A stretch of DNA of 64,000 nucleotides. Source: CAVQXR01 sp963717955. GTDB lineage: Bacteria; Actinomycetota; Thermoleophilia; Gaiellales; Gaiellaceae. The translations under genes and the position numbers were made by a program. The notes below the pieces were generated by a model. It saw nothing but the letters and a program-made list of their open reading frames with translations. It was not told where the DNA came from and did not search any database. The stretch lies in assembly GCA_963717955.1 (NCBI GenBank), contig CAVQXR010000002.1, positions 124,001-188,000 of the forward strand. Reading direction: 5' to 3'. Of this stretch, positions 25,053-33,726 are shown one piece after another (positions within the stretch are counted from its first letter, which is position 1; each line of letters begins with the position of its first letter).

Positions 25053-25132
25053 GCGCTGAGCGCTGACGCCCTGCGGCGCCACAGGCGCCAGCCGGCGCCC
25101 CAGCGTCGGCGAGCTCGTGGAATCAGCCATCC

Positions 25133-25296
25133 AGTGCGCCGTCCGGGGAATGGGGTGCGGTTCCTGGCGCGCGAAAAGCAAGCCAGGCGAGGACGCAGGG
25201 ACCGCCAATATGCGGGAATATTGGCGCGACTGAGGACGCGGTCTGGCGCCGCTTTGCAGCCGCCAGCACCGCGCCGTATTCTCCGGACGGCGCACT
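25133..25296. repeat. 164-bp structured inverted-repeat element, copy A
   Basis: Outer arms AGTGCGCCGTCCGGGGAAT (25133-25151) and its complement (25278-25296) pair over 19 positions with one G-T. They enclose three hairpins: CCTGGC/GCCAGG (25163-25187), CGCCAATAT/ATATTGGCG (25203-25226) and CTGGCG/CGCCAG (25243-25266), making a cloverleaf-like fold. The core GGCGCCGCTTTGCAGCCGCC (25245-25264) recurs exactly in copy B at 33296-33315. The element ends 13 bases before ctaA. It fills most of the 257-base selD-ctaA gap. Mobile repeat or structured RNA are both possible. Confidence 0.75.
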
Positions 25297-25309
25297 AGAA
25301 TGGCAGCGG

Positions 25310-26269
25310 ATGTTGGGCTCGATCCGCGCTCGCTGGCGCGCATTCCAGATGACGCCGGACGGCTTCCGCCGGCTGGCGCTCGTCTCGCTCGCAGGCCTCT
25401 ACCTCGTGATGGTGACGGGCGCGATCGTGCGCCTCACGGCCTCCGGGCTCGGCTGCGAGAACTGGCCACGCTGTGGCGACACGCCGTTCCCCGAGAGCGG
25501 GCTCCATTCGTTCATCGAGTTCGGCAACCGGGTGATCGCGCTCGGCGCGATCACCCTCACGATCGTGGTCGCCGTGCTCGCCAGGAAGACCCCCGACCTG
25601 CCGCGGCGCGCGTCGAGGGTCGCGCTCGCCATCGCGGTCGCGACCGTCGGGCAGATCCCGCTGGGCGGCCTCACCGTCATCCTCGAGCTGAACCCGTACG
25701 CGGTGATGAGCCACTTCATGCTCGCGCTGCTCACGATCGGCCTCGCGACGTTCGTGGCCATGGAGGCGCACGCGTTCGCCCGCGGGCGCGGCGGGTCACG
25801 CTTCCCGAGGCCGCTCGCGTGGCTGTCGCTCCTGCTGCTGCCGTCGGCTCTCGCACTCGCCGTCACCGGGGCGTTCGTCACGGCCGCCGGTCCGCACCCG
25901 GGCGCCAGCGGCGAGGAGATCCCCCGCCTCGGGAACGTCGTCGATGCGGCGCACGTCCATGCCGTGGCGACGGCCGTCTTCGGCGTCGCCTGCGCGATCG
26001 TCGTCGGCGGCCTGGTCTGGTATCGCCGCGAGGCGATGCCGGAGCTCAAGCTCGGCCTTGCGATCATCGCGCTCATCGGCGTGGAGATCGGGGTCGGGCA
26101 ATGGCAGTGGAACACGGCGCTGCCGTGGGGCGTCGTCCTCCTCCACGTCAGCCTCGCCTCGGCCATCTGGTGCTGCCTCGTCGCGTTCGTCGTCCGCCTG
26201 GCGTGGGCCGCGCAGCTCGGGAGCCCCGCGCCGATCAGCGTGCCCGTCCCGGCGGCGAGGCTCCCGTAG
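25310..26269 (+). CDS. ctaA: Heme A synthase (COX15/CtaA)
   Basis: A 319-residue membrane protein with about eight hydrophobic helices. The N-terminal helix contains the family motif VTGAIVRLTASGLGCENWPRC, with the cysteine pair Cys-x6-Cys-like (GCENWPRCG). His residues for heme binding occur in HSFIEFGNRVIA, MSHFMLALL and AAHVHAVATAV and later in LLHVSLASA. CtaA oxidises heme O to heme A for aa3-type cytochrome oxidase. ATG 25310 is 13 bases after the repeat element; GGCAGCGG precedes it. Oxidase genes are not in the window. Confidence 0.92.
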   Translation: MLGSIRARWRAFQMTPDGFRRLALVSLAGLYLVMVTGAIVRLTASGLGCENWPRCGDTPFPESGLHSFIEFGNRVIALGAITLTIVVAVLARKTPDLPRRASRVALAIAVATVGQIPLGGLTVILELNPYAVMSHFMLALLTIGLATFVAMEAHAFARGRGGSRFPRPLAWLSLLLLPSALALAVTGAFVTAAGPHPGASGEEIPRLGNVVDAAHVHAVATAVFGVACAIVVGGLVWYRREAMPELKLGLAIIALIGVEIGVGQWQWNTALPWGVVLLHVSLASAIWCCLVAFVVRLAWAAQLGSPAPISVPVPAARLP

Positions 26270-26290
26270 ACTGCTCGGATCGGCGCCAAC

Positions 26291-27175
26291 CTGCGTATCG
26301 ACCGCCGGCCGGCGCCTCGCCGGCCGATTCTCGTCGCGGCCTTCCGGGGCTGGAACGACGGCGCCCAGGGCGCGACGTTGGCCGCGGGGTTCCTCGCGCG
26401 CGCCTGGGGCGCGGAGCGGTTTGCCGACATCGATCCCGAGGAGTTCTTCGACTTCCAGGCCGTCCGTCCGCAGGTATCGCTCGAGGACGGCCTGACCAGG
26501 CGGATCGACTGGCCCGAGAACGCCCTCTACGACGCCTCGATCTCCATGCGGCCGGAAGCCGAGCAGCGCGACGCGATCCTCCTCATCGGGGTTGAGCCGA
26601 ACACCCGCTGGCGGGCGTTCACCGGTGAGATCGTCGAGCTCGCCCGCGGCCTCGGCGTCGAGCTCGTGATCACGCTCGGGGCGCTGCTCGCCGATGTGCC
26701 GCATACGCGGCCCTGCCCCGTGACCGGCGCCGCGACCAGCCAGCGGCTCGTGGACGAGCTCGGGCTCACCGCCTCACGCTACGAGGGCCCGACCGGCATC
26801 GTCGGCGTGCTGCACGATGCCTGCCGCCAGGCGTCGATCGACTCCGTCAGCCTCTGGGCGGCCGTGCCGCACTACGCATCGCTCGCGCCGAGCCCGAAGG
26901 CTTCTCTCTCGCTCTGCAGGCGGCTCGCCGAGCTGATCGAGGCGGAGCTCGACCTCACCGAGCTCGAGCGAGCGGCCGAGGTGTACGAGCGCCAGGTCAG
27001 CGAGGCCGTCGCCGCCGACGAGGACACGGCCGCCTACGTCCGCGAGCTGGAGCGCCATGCCGACGAGATCAGCGCGACCGAGCCGCTGCCCTCCGGTGAC
27101 ACGCTCGCGGCCGAGCTGACGCGGTTCCTGCGGGAGCACGAGGCCCGACGCCGCGCGGAGGAAGAAGGGGAGTAG
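26291..27175 (+). CDS. PAC2-family protein (proteasome assembly chaperone-like)
   Basis: The family's N-terminal motif AAFRGWNDGAQGATLAAGF is encoded upstream of the first ATG (26378), so that ATG is too late. No ATG, GTG or TTG lies between the ctaA stop and this motif in frame; CTG 26291 (LRIDRRPAPRRPILVAAF) is the best guess. The rest fits actinobacterial PAC2 proteins: LLIGVEPNTRWRAFTGEIVE, TLGALLADVPHTRPCPVTG, GPTGIVGVLHDACRQASI. The C-terminus is a charged helical segment (RFLREHEARRRAEEEGE). In actinobacteria these proteins are of unclear role. It is in the ctaA frame and about 21 bases past its stop. Confidence 0.82.
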   Translation: MRIDRRPAPRRPILVAAFRGWNDGAQGATLAAGFLARAWGAERFADIDPEEFFDFQAVRPQVSLEDGLTRRIDWPENALYDASISMRPEAEQRDAILLIGVEPNTRWRAFTGEIVELARGLGVELVITLGALLADVPHTRPCPVTGAATSQRLVDELGLTASRYEGPTGIVGVLHDACRQASIDSVSLWAAVPHYASLAPSPKASLSLCRRLAELIEAELDLTELERAAEVYERQVSEAVAADEDTAAYVRELERHADEISATEPLPSGDTLAAELTRFLREHEARRRAEEEGE

Positions 27176-27186
27176 GCGATCCGCCG

Positions 27187-29703
27187 TCAGGCGACGGCCG
27201 CGTCGGCCTCGGCCTTGCCGTCGACCGTCACCCCGGCCGCCTCGAGCGGCCCGGGCCGGCTACCCTCCGCCGGCGCGACGGCCGATCCTCCGTCCGGCTC
27301 CGCGCCGTCGACTGCCGCCGCCGGCCCGGCCGCCGCTCCGTCGACCGGCTGCTTTCTGCGCCGGCGTCGCCGCCTCGACTTGGCGGTACCGGTCTTCGGC
27401 ACGGGCAGGTTGTCCGCGAGCGCCCCGGCGACCTCGGCGATGGTGCCCAGCCGCTCGCGTGCCCGCTCGATCAGCTGCTGCGCGGTGGGCGTGTAGCCGT
27501 CGGCCGAGGCGAGCAGCGCGGCGCCCACCTGGATCGGCTGCTCGATCGCGACGTTCACGAGCCGGGCCACGTTCTCCTCGTGGCGATGCCCGCGCGAGTT
27601 GGCGAGCGCCCCCAGCAGGCGCTTGGCGTCGACAAGCTCTGCGCTGGCCCTGCGATCCTGGACCTTGCGTGAGGTGCGGGCGAGCTTCCACGTCCACCGC
27701 TCCACGATCGCCTCAGGGGCGTCGGCCTTGTCGTCGGCGATCGCCCGCAGGAGGATCCGGACACCGGCGATCCTGTCCTTCTCCCACATGGGAGAGGAGA
27801 TCACGATCGTGACGAGATCGTCGAAGTCGGCGCGGTCGACCCTGGTCGTGACGCGGTCACCGAGCGCGGCCAGCCGCAGACGGCGGTTCGGATTCTCGGC
27901 GGCGCAGCTCATGAGGAACAGCTCGCGGCACTCGCGGCTTGCGCGCGCGAGCTTCTCGGCGAACTGCTGGCGTTCGTCGAAGCGAAGCTGGCGGCCGGCG
28001 ATGCGGGCCCAGAGCTCCTGCTCGTCCGACGCGAGGCGCGACGGGTCGACACGCTGCCACTCCCGGCCGATGACGGCGACGCGCCGACGGGGGTCGGGCG
28101 TGACCGGAACCAGCCAGCTCGCCGGCGAGAGGGTGCGTCGCGCCCGACGCTGCATCCTGCGGCGCGGAGCCGGCGTGACCCGGGCGCCCGGCCGGTAGAA
28201 GTCGGCGTCGAGCAGCGTGTGGAGCGTGATCGTCCGCTCCGTGTGGGTGGCAGCGGGGTCGACGAAGTCGACGACGACGCCGGCCTCCTTGCGCGGCTGG
28301 ATCCGCATGATGCGACCGATCCGCTGCTGGTAGACGCGGCGGCTGGCGGTCGGCGCGAGGTGCATGCAGACCGTTGCGCGCGGCGAGTTCCAGCCCTCGG
28401 CCAGCAGCTGCGCGTTGATCAGGACGTTGATCTGGCCGCGCTCGTAGGCGGCGAGCGTCTCGGCCAGCTTCACGGGCGGCGTGCGGCCGCTGACGGCCTC
28501 CGCCTTGAGCCCGGCAGCCCGGAACTCACGGGCCAGGTTGTATGCGTGATCCACGCCGGCCGCGTAGACGATCCCGGGAGTGGCATCGAAGCGGTCCCGG
28601 TAGAAGCTCGCCGCCGCCTGGTTGATCAGCTCGTGGTCGAGGACCTTCGCGAGCGCCTCCTGGTCGTAGTCGCCGCCCACGATCGGCACCGACGAGATCG
28701 CGGCCGCCGGTGGTATGCGCAGGCAGCGGAGCGGAGCGATCAGTCCCCGCCGGGCCGCATCCGACAGAGGCAGGTCGTCCACCGACGCGGGGAAGACATC
28801 GGAGACCTGCTTCGCGATGAGCTGCTCGGTCGCCGTCATCCCGATGAAGACGGGCTCGGGGAAGCTGCGGATCGCCGCGCTCGTCTTCTCGCCGAGCGCC
28901 GTGTGGGCCTCGTCGCAGATCACGAGCTGGTACGCGGTACGCGAGAGCGTGCCGACGTGCCGCGAGAACCATGCGTACGTCTGGATCGTGATCGGATTGC
29001 GCGGCGGGTTGCGCTCGCTCGCCGGGATCGCAGGCGTGAGGCGTCCCGCGTAGCCCTCGGTCGTCAGGTCGCGGTTGAACTGGTCGACGAGCAGCCGGCG
29101 ATGGGTGAGGATGAGAACGCCCATCGTGCGCGCCGCCTCGACGAAGCCCGCCGCGGCGATCGTCTTGCCGGACGCCGTCGGGTGACGGAACCGGAATCGC
29201 CGCTCGGCGCCGGGGTCGTGGAGCAGAGCCTCCGGCTCGTCCTCGAGCTCGCCTTCGCCCGCCTCGTCCTCGTCCTCCTCGTCCTCGTCGCCCTCGAGGG
29301 CGGCCTCCGTGGCGAGCCCGTTCTCCATGCTCCCGGCCTGACCACGCTCGTGCCCCGCGATGAGCTCCGTGAGCATGCCCGCGAGCGCGTCGACCTGGTG
29401 GCGGCGAAGCTCGGTGCCCGAGGCCAGGTGCGGTGAGTCCTCCGAGAGGACGCGCTCGAGGCCGAGCATCAGCGAGAAGGCGATCCGCCAGTCGGTCGAC
29501 GGCGACGCCATGCCGGCGCCCATCTCGGACGCCGCCGCGTCGAGCGCCCTCCGGCGGGGCGTTCCGGGAGCGAGCGCCGCGACCGGCTCCTCGCCGAGGT
29601 GAAGGAAGGGCTCGCCCGCCCAGGCCGTCGCACGCTCCGCGAGGGCCGTCAGGCCGTCAACACCCTGTTCGAGCACGATTGACTTCGCTGTTCCCACCTG
29701 CAT
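27187..29703 (-). CDS. Superfamily II DEAD/DEAH-box helicase with acidic insert
   Basis: An 838-residue protein. Helicase motifs in order: Walker A PTASGKTIAAAGF, motif Ia ILTHRRLLVDQF, motif II VICDEAHTALG, motif III GMTATEQL, and motif VI QQRIGRIMRIQPRKE. The layout is like restriction-type or Rad25/UvsW SF2 enzymes. Unusual features are an acidic insert (about residues 137-160: EGDEDEEDEDEAGEGELEDE) just before Walker A, and a basic RRRRRRRKQ segment followed by an Ala/Pro/Gly-rich tail. The C-terminal 350 residues are helical and unrecognised. No methylase or nuclease gene is adjacent. DNA or RNA repair is a guess. Confidence 0.88.
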   Translation of the reverse strand: MQVGTAKSIVLEQGVDGLTALAERATAWAGEPFLHLGEEPVAALAPGTPRRRALDAAASEMGAGMASPSTDWRIAFSLMLGLERVLSEDSPHLASGTELRRHQVDALAGMLTELIAGHERGQAGSMENGLATEAALEGDEDEEDEDEAGEGELEDEPEALLHDPGAERRFRFRHPTASGKTIAAAGFVEAARTMGVLILTHRRLLVDQFNRDLTTEGYAGRLTPAIPASERNPPRNPITIQTYAWFSRHVGTLSRTAYQLVICDEAHTALGEKTSAAIRSFPEPVFIGMTATEQLIAKQVSDVFPASVDDLPLSDAARRGLIAPLRCLRIPPAAAISSVPIVGGDYDQEALAKVLDHELINQAAASFYRDRFDATPGIVYAAGVDHAYNLAREFRAAGLKAEAVSGRTPPVKLAETLAAYERGQINVLINAQLLAEGWNSPRATVCMHLAPTASRRVYQQRIGRIMRIQPRKEAGVVVDFVDPAATHTERTITLHTLLDADFYRPGARVTPAPRRRMQRRARRTLSPASWLVPVTPDPRRRVAVIGREWQRVDPSRLASDEQELWARIAGRQLRFDERQQFAEKLARASRECRELFLMSCAAENPNRRLRLAALGDRVTTRVDRADFDDLVTIVISSPMWEKDRIAGVRILLRAIADDKADAPEAIVERWTWKLARTSRKVQDRRASAELVDAKRLLGALANSRGHRHEENVARLVNVAIEQPIQVGAALLASADGYTPTAQQLIERARERLGTIAEVAGALADNLPVPKTGTAKSRRRRRRRKQPVDGAAAGPAAAVDGAEPDGGSAVAPAEGSRPGPLEAAGVTVDGKAEADAAVA

Positions 29704-29975
29704 GCGTGCACAGCCGCGCGCCGACCGGAAAGAGGAACGGGTCGCGCGCGCGCCTGTCCGTCTGAAGCATATCGGCCCGGGAGCGGTTTGCGCAACCGGC
29801 CCGGACGCTCACCGCGGAGTAGGCTAGCTCCGTGGCTGACCGGTTGGCCCATCTCGTCCGGCACGCCCCGGCAGCGACGGAACGGCGCGCTCGTCCGGCG
29901 ACGCTCCGGCCTGCTTCGCGCCGGCGAGGACGCGGCGCCGGGAACTTCGGGCGGCAACGGGGCGTCGAAGCGACC

Positions 29976-32000
29976 ATGAGGGAACCGACGCGATCCGCGA
30001 TCGGCCGCCGCGCGGTCGCCGCGCTCGTCATCGCGTTCGCCGTTCTCGCGGGGCTCGCGAGCCCGTCTGCGGGAAGCGCGGCCGTGACCGCGGCCGGGCT
30101 CGAGCGCTTCGGGACCTGCGGCGGCTTCCTCGGCTACGTCAAGCGCCACGCCAGGCGGATCGTCGAGCCGTGGGGCCTGCCCGGGGGCGTCTACGGGATC
30201 GCCGTGCCCGCAGCGGAAGGCGCCGAGGACGAGGCCGAGGGCGGGCCCGTCGCGGGCGTGGACTATTCGGGGACGAACGTCCAGGAAGCCGGTGTCGACG
30301 AGCCCGACATCGTGAAGACGGATGGCTCACGGCTGTTCACGCTGGCCGGCGGCCGTCTCAGCGCCGTGGATCTCACCGGCCCCGAGCCGGTGCTGCTCGG
30401 CTCGCTCGCGCTCGACGACGCCTGGTCGGGGCAGCTGCTGCTGCACGGCGACCGCCTCGTCGTCCTGTCGGGCGGGGGCGGCGTGATCCCGTTGCGGGCC
30501 GGCGGCGGCTCGATCGCCCCCGACGAGCCGTATCCATGGACGCCGCGTGCCGTCCTCACCGAGATCGACGTCTCCGACCCGACCTCGATGGCGGTGCTGC
30601 AGACCTTGTCCGTCGACGGCAGCCTCGTGGGCGCGCGCCTCGCCGGCTCCATCGCGCGCGTGGTCGTCGCCTCGGGGCCGTCCGGCATCGCGTTCGAGGC
30701 TCCGGCCGGGTCCGGCGCCGCGGCCGAGGAGGCGGCGAAGCGCCGCAACCAGAAGCGGATCGACCGCTCGGGAGTCCGGAACTGGGCGCCGAGCTACACG
30801 CTCGAGAACCTGGTGCGGGACACGACCGTGACGCGGCGCGCGGCCTCGTGCCGTCAGATGACGAGACCGGATCGGTTCTCGGGCCTCGGCATGCTCACGG
30901 TGCTCACGCTCGATCTCGAGCGCGGCCTGCAGCCGATCGACTCGGACGCGGTGTTCGCGGGCGGCGAGATCGTCTATGCCTCGCAGGAGAGCCTGTACGT
31001 CGCCACGCAGCGGTGGATCGACTGGGCGGAGATCCCGCCCGGCGAGGAGCCGCCGCCGGTGACGACCGAGATCCACCGCTTCGACACGTCCTCCCAGGCG
31101 ACGACGGGCTACCGGTCGAGTGGTCGCGTCCAGGGACACCTGCTGAACCAGTGGGCCATGTCCGAGCACGAGGGCTACCTGCGGGTGGCGAGCACCGAAG
31201 AGCCGATCTGGTGGGACACCCCGTCCGGACGGACGGCCGAGAGCCGGGTCACGGTCCTCGACATCTCCGGGCCGTCGCTCGCGCCCGTGGGCGAGGTGAC
31301 CGGCCTGGGCCGCGGCGAGCGGATCTACGCCGTGCGGTTCGTCGGCGACACGGGCTATGTGGTCACGTTCCGGCAGGTCGACCCGCTCTACGTCGTCGAT
31401 CTGTCGAGCCCGACGAGCCCGTCCCTCGCTGGCGAGCTCGAGCTCCTGGGCTACTCGGCATACCTTCATCCGATCGGTGACCGCCTGCTGCTCGGCGTCG
31501 GTCAGGACGCGACGCCCGAGGGACAGGTCCTCGGGACGCAGGTGTCGGTCTTCGACGTGTCCGACCCCGCCTCGCCGCGGCTCGTCGACCGCCGCGGCCT
31601 CGCGCCGGGCTGGTCGGACGTCGAGTGGGATCACCACGCGTTTCTGTGGTGGCCGGCGACCGGCCTGGCGGTCGTCCCGGTGCAGGCCTCGTTGTGGGAC
31701 GAGGAGACCGGAACGGTGATCGACCTCGGCGGCGCGATCGGCCTGCACGCCGGCCCGGAGGGGCTCGGCGAGCTCGGTCGCGTGACGCACGAGGGCGCGG
31801 CGATCCGTCGCTCCCTCGTCGCCCGGGGCGTTCTGTACACGGTGTCGGACGCAGGGCTCGAGGCGAGCACGCTCGACTCCCTGGCAGAGCTCTCGTGGCT
31901 GCCGTTCCCGGCACCTCCCCCACCCGACGAGTCGCCGGGCGAGCCCCCGCCCGGGCAGACCGAGCCGGGCGCAGGCGCTCCGCCAGACCCGGGCCCCTGA
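29976..32000 (+). CDS. Secreted beta-propeller domain protein
   Basis: ATG 29976 is chosen because it begins a signal peptide (basic MREPTRSAIGRRA, then a hydrophobic VAALVIAFAVLAGLASP ending in ASA-like sites); the upstream open frame to 29832 lacks one. The 674-residue product is a COG4880-like beta-propeller: TNVQEAGVDEPDIVKTDGSR, LRVASTEEPIWW, VGDTGYVVTFRQVDPLYVVD and SPRLVDRRGLAPGWSDVEWD are typical blades. The C-terminus is a Pro/Gly-rich tail. Such proteins are exported and of unknown function, often with peptidase-like neighbours. The coding frame is firm. Confidence 0.82.
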   Translation: MREPTRSAIGRRAVAALVIAFAVLAGLASPSAGSAAVTAAGLERFGTCGGFLGYVKRHARRIVEPWGLPGGVYGIAVPAAEGAEDEAEGGPVAGVDYSGTNVQEAGVDEPDIVKTDGSRLFTLAGGRLSAVDLTGPEPVLLGSLALDDAWSGQLLLHGDRLVVLSGGGGVIPLRAGGGSIAPDEPYPWTPRAVLTEIDVSDPTSMAVLQTLSVDGSLVGARLAGSIARVVVASGPSGIAFEAPAGSGAAAEEAAKRRNQKRIDRSGVRNWAPSYTLENLVRDTTVTRRAASCRQMTRPDRFSGLGMLTVLTLDLERGLQPIDSDAVFAGGEIVYASQESLYVATQRWIDWAEIPPGEEPPPVTTEIHRFDTSSQATTGYRSSGRVQGHLLNQWAMSEHEGYLRVASTEEPIWWDTPSGRTAESRVTVLDISGPSLAPVGEVTGLGRGERIYAVRFVGDTGYVVTFRQVDPLYVVDLSSPTSPSLAGELELLGYSAYLHPIGDRLLLGVGQDATPEGQVLGTQVSVFDVSDPASPRLVDRRGLAPGWSDVEWDHHAFLWWPATGLAVVPVQASLWDEETGTVIDLGGAIGLHAGPEGLGELGRVTHEGAAIRRSLVARGVLYTVSDAGLEASTLDSLAELSWLPFPAPPPPDESPGEPPPGQTEPGAGAPPDPGP

Positions 32001-33251
32001 TCAGCGGCCGCCGCCCGCGGCGACCCAGGCGATCGTCTTCGCCGTCAGGCCGTCGAGCGCGCGGACGGACAGCTCGAGATGCTCCGCGCGGGTGTCCTCG
32101 AGCCTCGTATGCGAGAGGCCCCGCAGGCTCTGCACGAAGAGCATGACGGTCGGAACCCCCGCCCTCGAGATCTCGGCCGCGTCGTGGAGAGGGCCGCTCG
32201 GCAGCCTGTGCGTGACACCGGCGACCTCGGTGATCGCCTCGTCGCAGAGGCCGACGAGTGTCTCGTCGAACAGGATCGGCTCGATGCCCCAGATCCGCTC
32301 CCAGGCCACTCCGAGCCCCTCCTCGCCGGCGAAGCGCTCGCTCGAGCGCTGCGCGTCGGCGAGCATCGCGGCCAGCTTTGCCGCGTCGAGATGCCGCTGG
32401 TCGAGCAGGCAGGCCGCCTCCTCGACCACCGAGGTGACGATGCCCGGCTTCGTGGCGACGCCGCCCATCGTGCACACGGCACCCCCCCCGGCGCGCAGGG
32501 CGATCTCGCGGAGCTCCAGCTCGAGCCTCGCAGCGCCCGCCAGGGCGTCGCGGCGCGCCGCCATCGGGGTCGACCCTGCATGTGCGGCCTGGCCGGTGAA
32601 GGTGACGCGGTGCCGTTCGACGCCGAACGTGCCGAGTACCGCGCCGAGCGGGATGCCCATCGACTCGAGCACGGGGCCCTGTTCGATGTGCAGCTCGACG
32701 TAGGCGACCGCCGTCGCCATCTGGGCGCCCGCCTCGACTGCCCGGTCGAGGTCGACGCCGTGTGTGGCAAGCGCCTCCGGCAGCGCGACACCATCCCGGT
32801 CGCGGAGCGACCGGAGGTGATCCTGGTCGCGCATCGAGCCCGCGCATGCGGACGAGCCGAACAGGCTCCGGCCGAAGCGTGCTCCTTCCTCGTCGGCCCA
32901 GTCGACCAGCCTGACCGTGACGGGCGGGACGCCGGCGGCCGCGAGCTTGCGGAGCACCTCGAGCCCGGCGAGGACGTTCAGGCAGCCGTCGAGCCAGCCG
33001 CCGTTCGGGACCGAGTCGATGTGCCCGCCGATCAGCACCGCACGCTCGGAGCCGCCGCGGAGCGTCGCCCACTGGTTGCCCGCCTGGTCGACCTCGACCT
33101 CGACCGGCAGCTCCGAGAGCTTCTCGCGCATCCACGCGCGCGCCCGGGCCCAGGTGTCCGTCCAGCAGACCCGCTGCGCACCGTCCTCGTCACCGGTGAG
33201 GCGGCGCAGCTCCTGTAGCTCTGCGACTGTCCGCGACGGATCGAGGCCCAT
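32001..33251 (-). CDS. M20-family amidohydrolase (N-carbamoyl amino acid/allantoate hydrolase-like)
   Basis: A 416-residue metalloenzyme. Zinc-binding motifs are visible: LIGGHIDSVPNGGWLDGCLN, DWADEEGARFGRSLFGSSA and LHIEQGPVLE, then GPLHDAAEISRAGVPTVMLF. This is the hydantoinase/carbamoylase subfamily (HyuC, AllC, AmaB), which splits N-carbamoyl amino acids or ureido compounds. The gene ends convergently one base from the beta-propeller stop. Copy B of the structured repeat lies 12 bases upstream of its ATG. No hydantoinase is adjacent, so the natural substrate is open. Confidence 0.88.
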   Translation of the reverse strand: MGLDPSRTVAELQELRRLTGDEDGAQRVCWTDTWARARAWMREKLSELPVEVEVDQAGNQWATLRGGSERAVLIGGHIDSVPNGGWLDGCLNVLAGLEVLRKLAAAGVPPVTVRLVDWADEEGARFGRSLFGSSACAGSMRDQDHLRSLRDRDGVALPEALATHGVDLDRAVEAGAQMATAVAYVELHIEQGPVLESMGIPLGAVLGTFGVERHRVTFTGQAAHAGSTPMAARRDALAGAARLELELREIALRAGGGAVCTMGGVATKPGIVTSVVEEAACLLDQRHLDAAKLAAMLADAQRSSERFAGEEGLGVAWERIWGIEPILFDETLVGLCDEAITEVAGVTHRLPSGPLHDAAEISRAGVPTVMLFVQSLRGLSHTRLEDTRAEHLELSVRALDGLTAKTIAWVAAGGGR

Positions 33252-33262
33252 GGCCGAAGCCT

Positions 33263-33347
33263 AGTGCTCGGTCCCGGAGGTGGCTTGAAGATCCCGGCGC
33301 CGCTTTGCAGCCGCCCGGGATCCGAGTGACTTCCGGGACGGAGCACT
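33263..33347. repeat. 85-bp structured inverted-repeat element, copy B
   Basis: Outer arms AGTGCTCGGTCCCGGAGGT (33263-33281) and ACTTCCGGGACGGAGCACT (33329-33347) pair at 17 of 19 positions, with one G-T and one mismatch. They enclose one hairpin, GATCCCGG/CCGGGATC (33290-33322), around the core GGCGCCGCTTTGCAGCCGCC (33296-33315), identical to copy A. The closing arms share only AGTGC and a GTCC-type centre with copy A, yet both still pair. It lies directly upstream of the minus-strand amidohydrolase, with its core in the opposite orientation relative to the gene compared with copy A. Confidence 0.75.
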
Positions 33348-33446
33348 TGAGGCTCGATCGGGCCGGCTGTCAATCGATCGGAGGCCGCCGCTTCCGGCCG
33401 CCGGTGGCCGGGTCGGGCGGCGCCGTTCGGATAGAGTTCGCTCCCG

Positions 33447-33557
33447 ATGGGACGAGGCTCCATTCCGGTTCGGCGCTGGCGCAGCGACCGGCAGCGCAAG
33501 AAGAAGCAGCGCGAGAAGCGCAGAGCCGAGCAGGCCGCGAAGGCGCGCACGAAGTAG
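33447..33557 (+). CDS. 36-residue highly basic protein
   Basis: ATG 33447 opens MGRGSIPVRRWRSDRQRKKK and continues with a Lys/Arg/Glu/Ala helix ending KARTK. Thirteen or more of 36 residues are basic. The composition suggests an RNA- or ribosome-binding peptide. It lies alone between a repeat element and a GC-rich repeat tract. No ribosome binding site is obvious. I do not recognise the family. Confidence 0.5.
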   Translation: MGRGSIPVRRWRSDRQRKKKQREKRRAEQAAKARTK

Positions 33558-33563
33558 GCGGCC

Positions 33564-33726
33564 GTGACCGCCGGGCTTCGCCCGGCTCTTGCGCGGACCG
33601 TCAGCCGCGAGCTGTGACCGCCGGGCTTTGCCCGGCTCTTGGGCGGGTCCGGCCCGGCCGAGCCGGGCCGTCAGCCGCGGGCGCCGGGTCCGGCGCGGCC
33701 GAGCCGCGCCGTCAGCCGCGGGCGCC
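33564..33726. repeat. GC-rich direct repeats with hairpins at the 3' end of the deacetylase gene
   Basis: A 28-base unit beginning GTGACCGCCGGGCTT occurs at 33564-33591 and 33614-33641 (one difference, in the loop). A 41-base unit beginning GGGTCCGGC and ending GCGGGCGCC occurs in tandem at 33645-33685 and 33686-33726. The second 41-base unit contains the deacetylase stop codon (33712). In the 41-base units the hairpin stem is CGGCCCGGC/GCCGGGCCG in one and CGGCGCGGC/GCCGCGCCG in the other, so paired bases changed together. They may act as repeated terminators. Confidence 0.65.

Noticed and set aside
25133..25296. Repeat element A as a riboswitch for ctaA
   Set aside because: Copy B has its core in the opposite orientation relative to its downstream gene, which a riboswitch would not tolerate.
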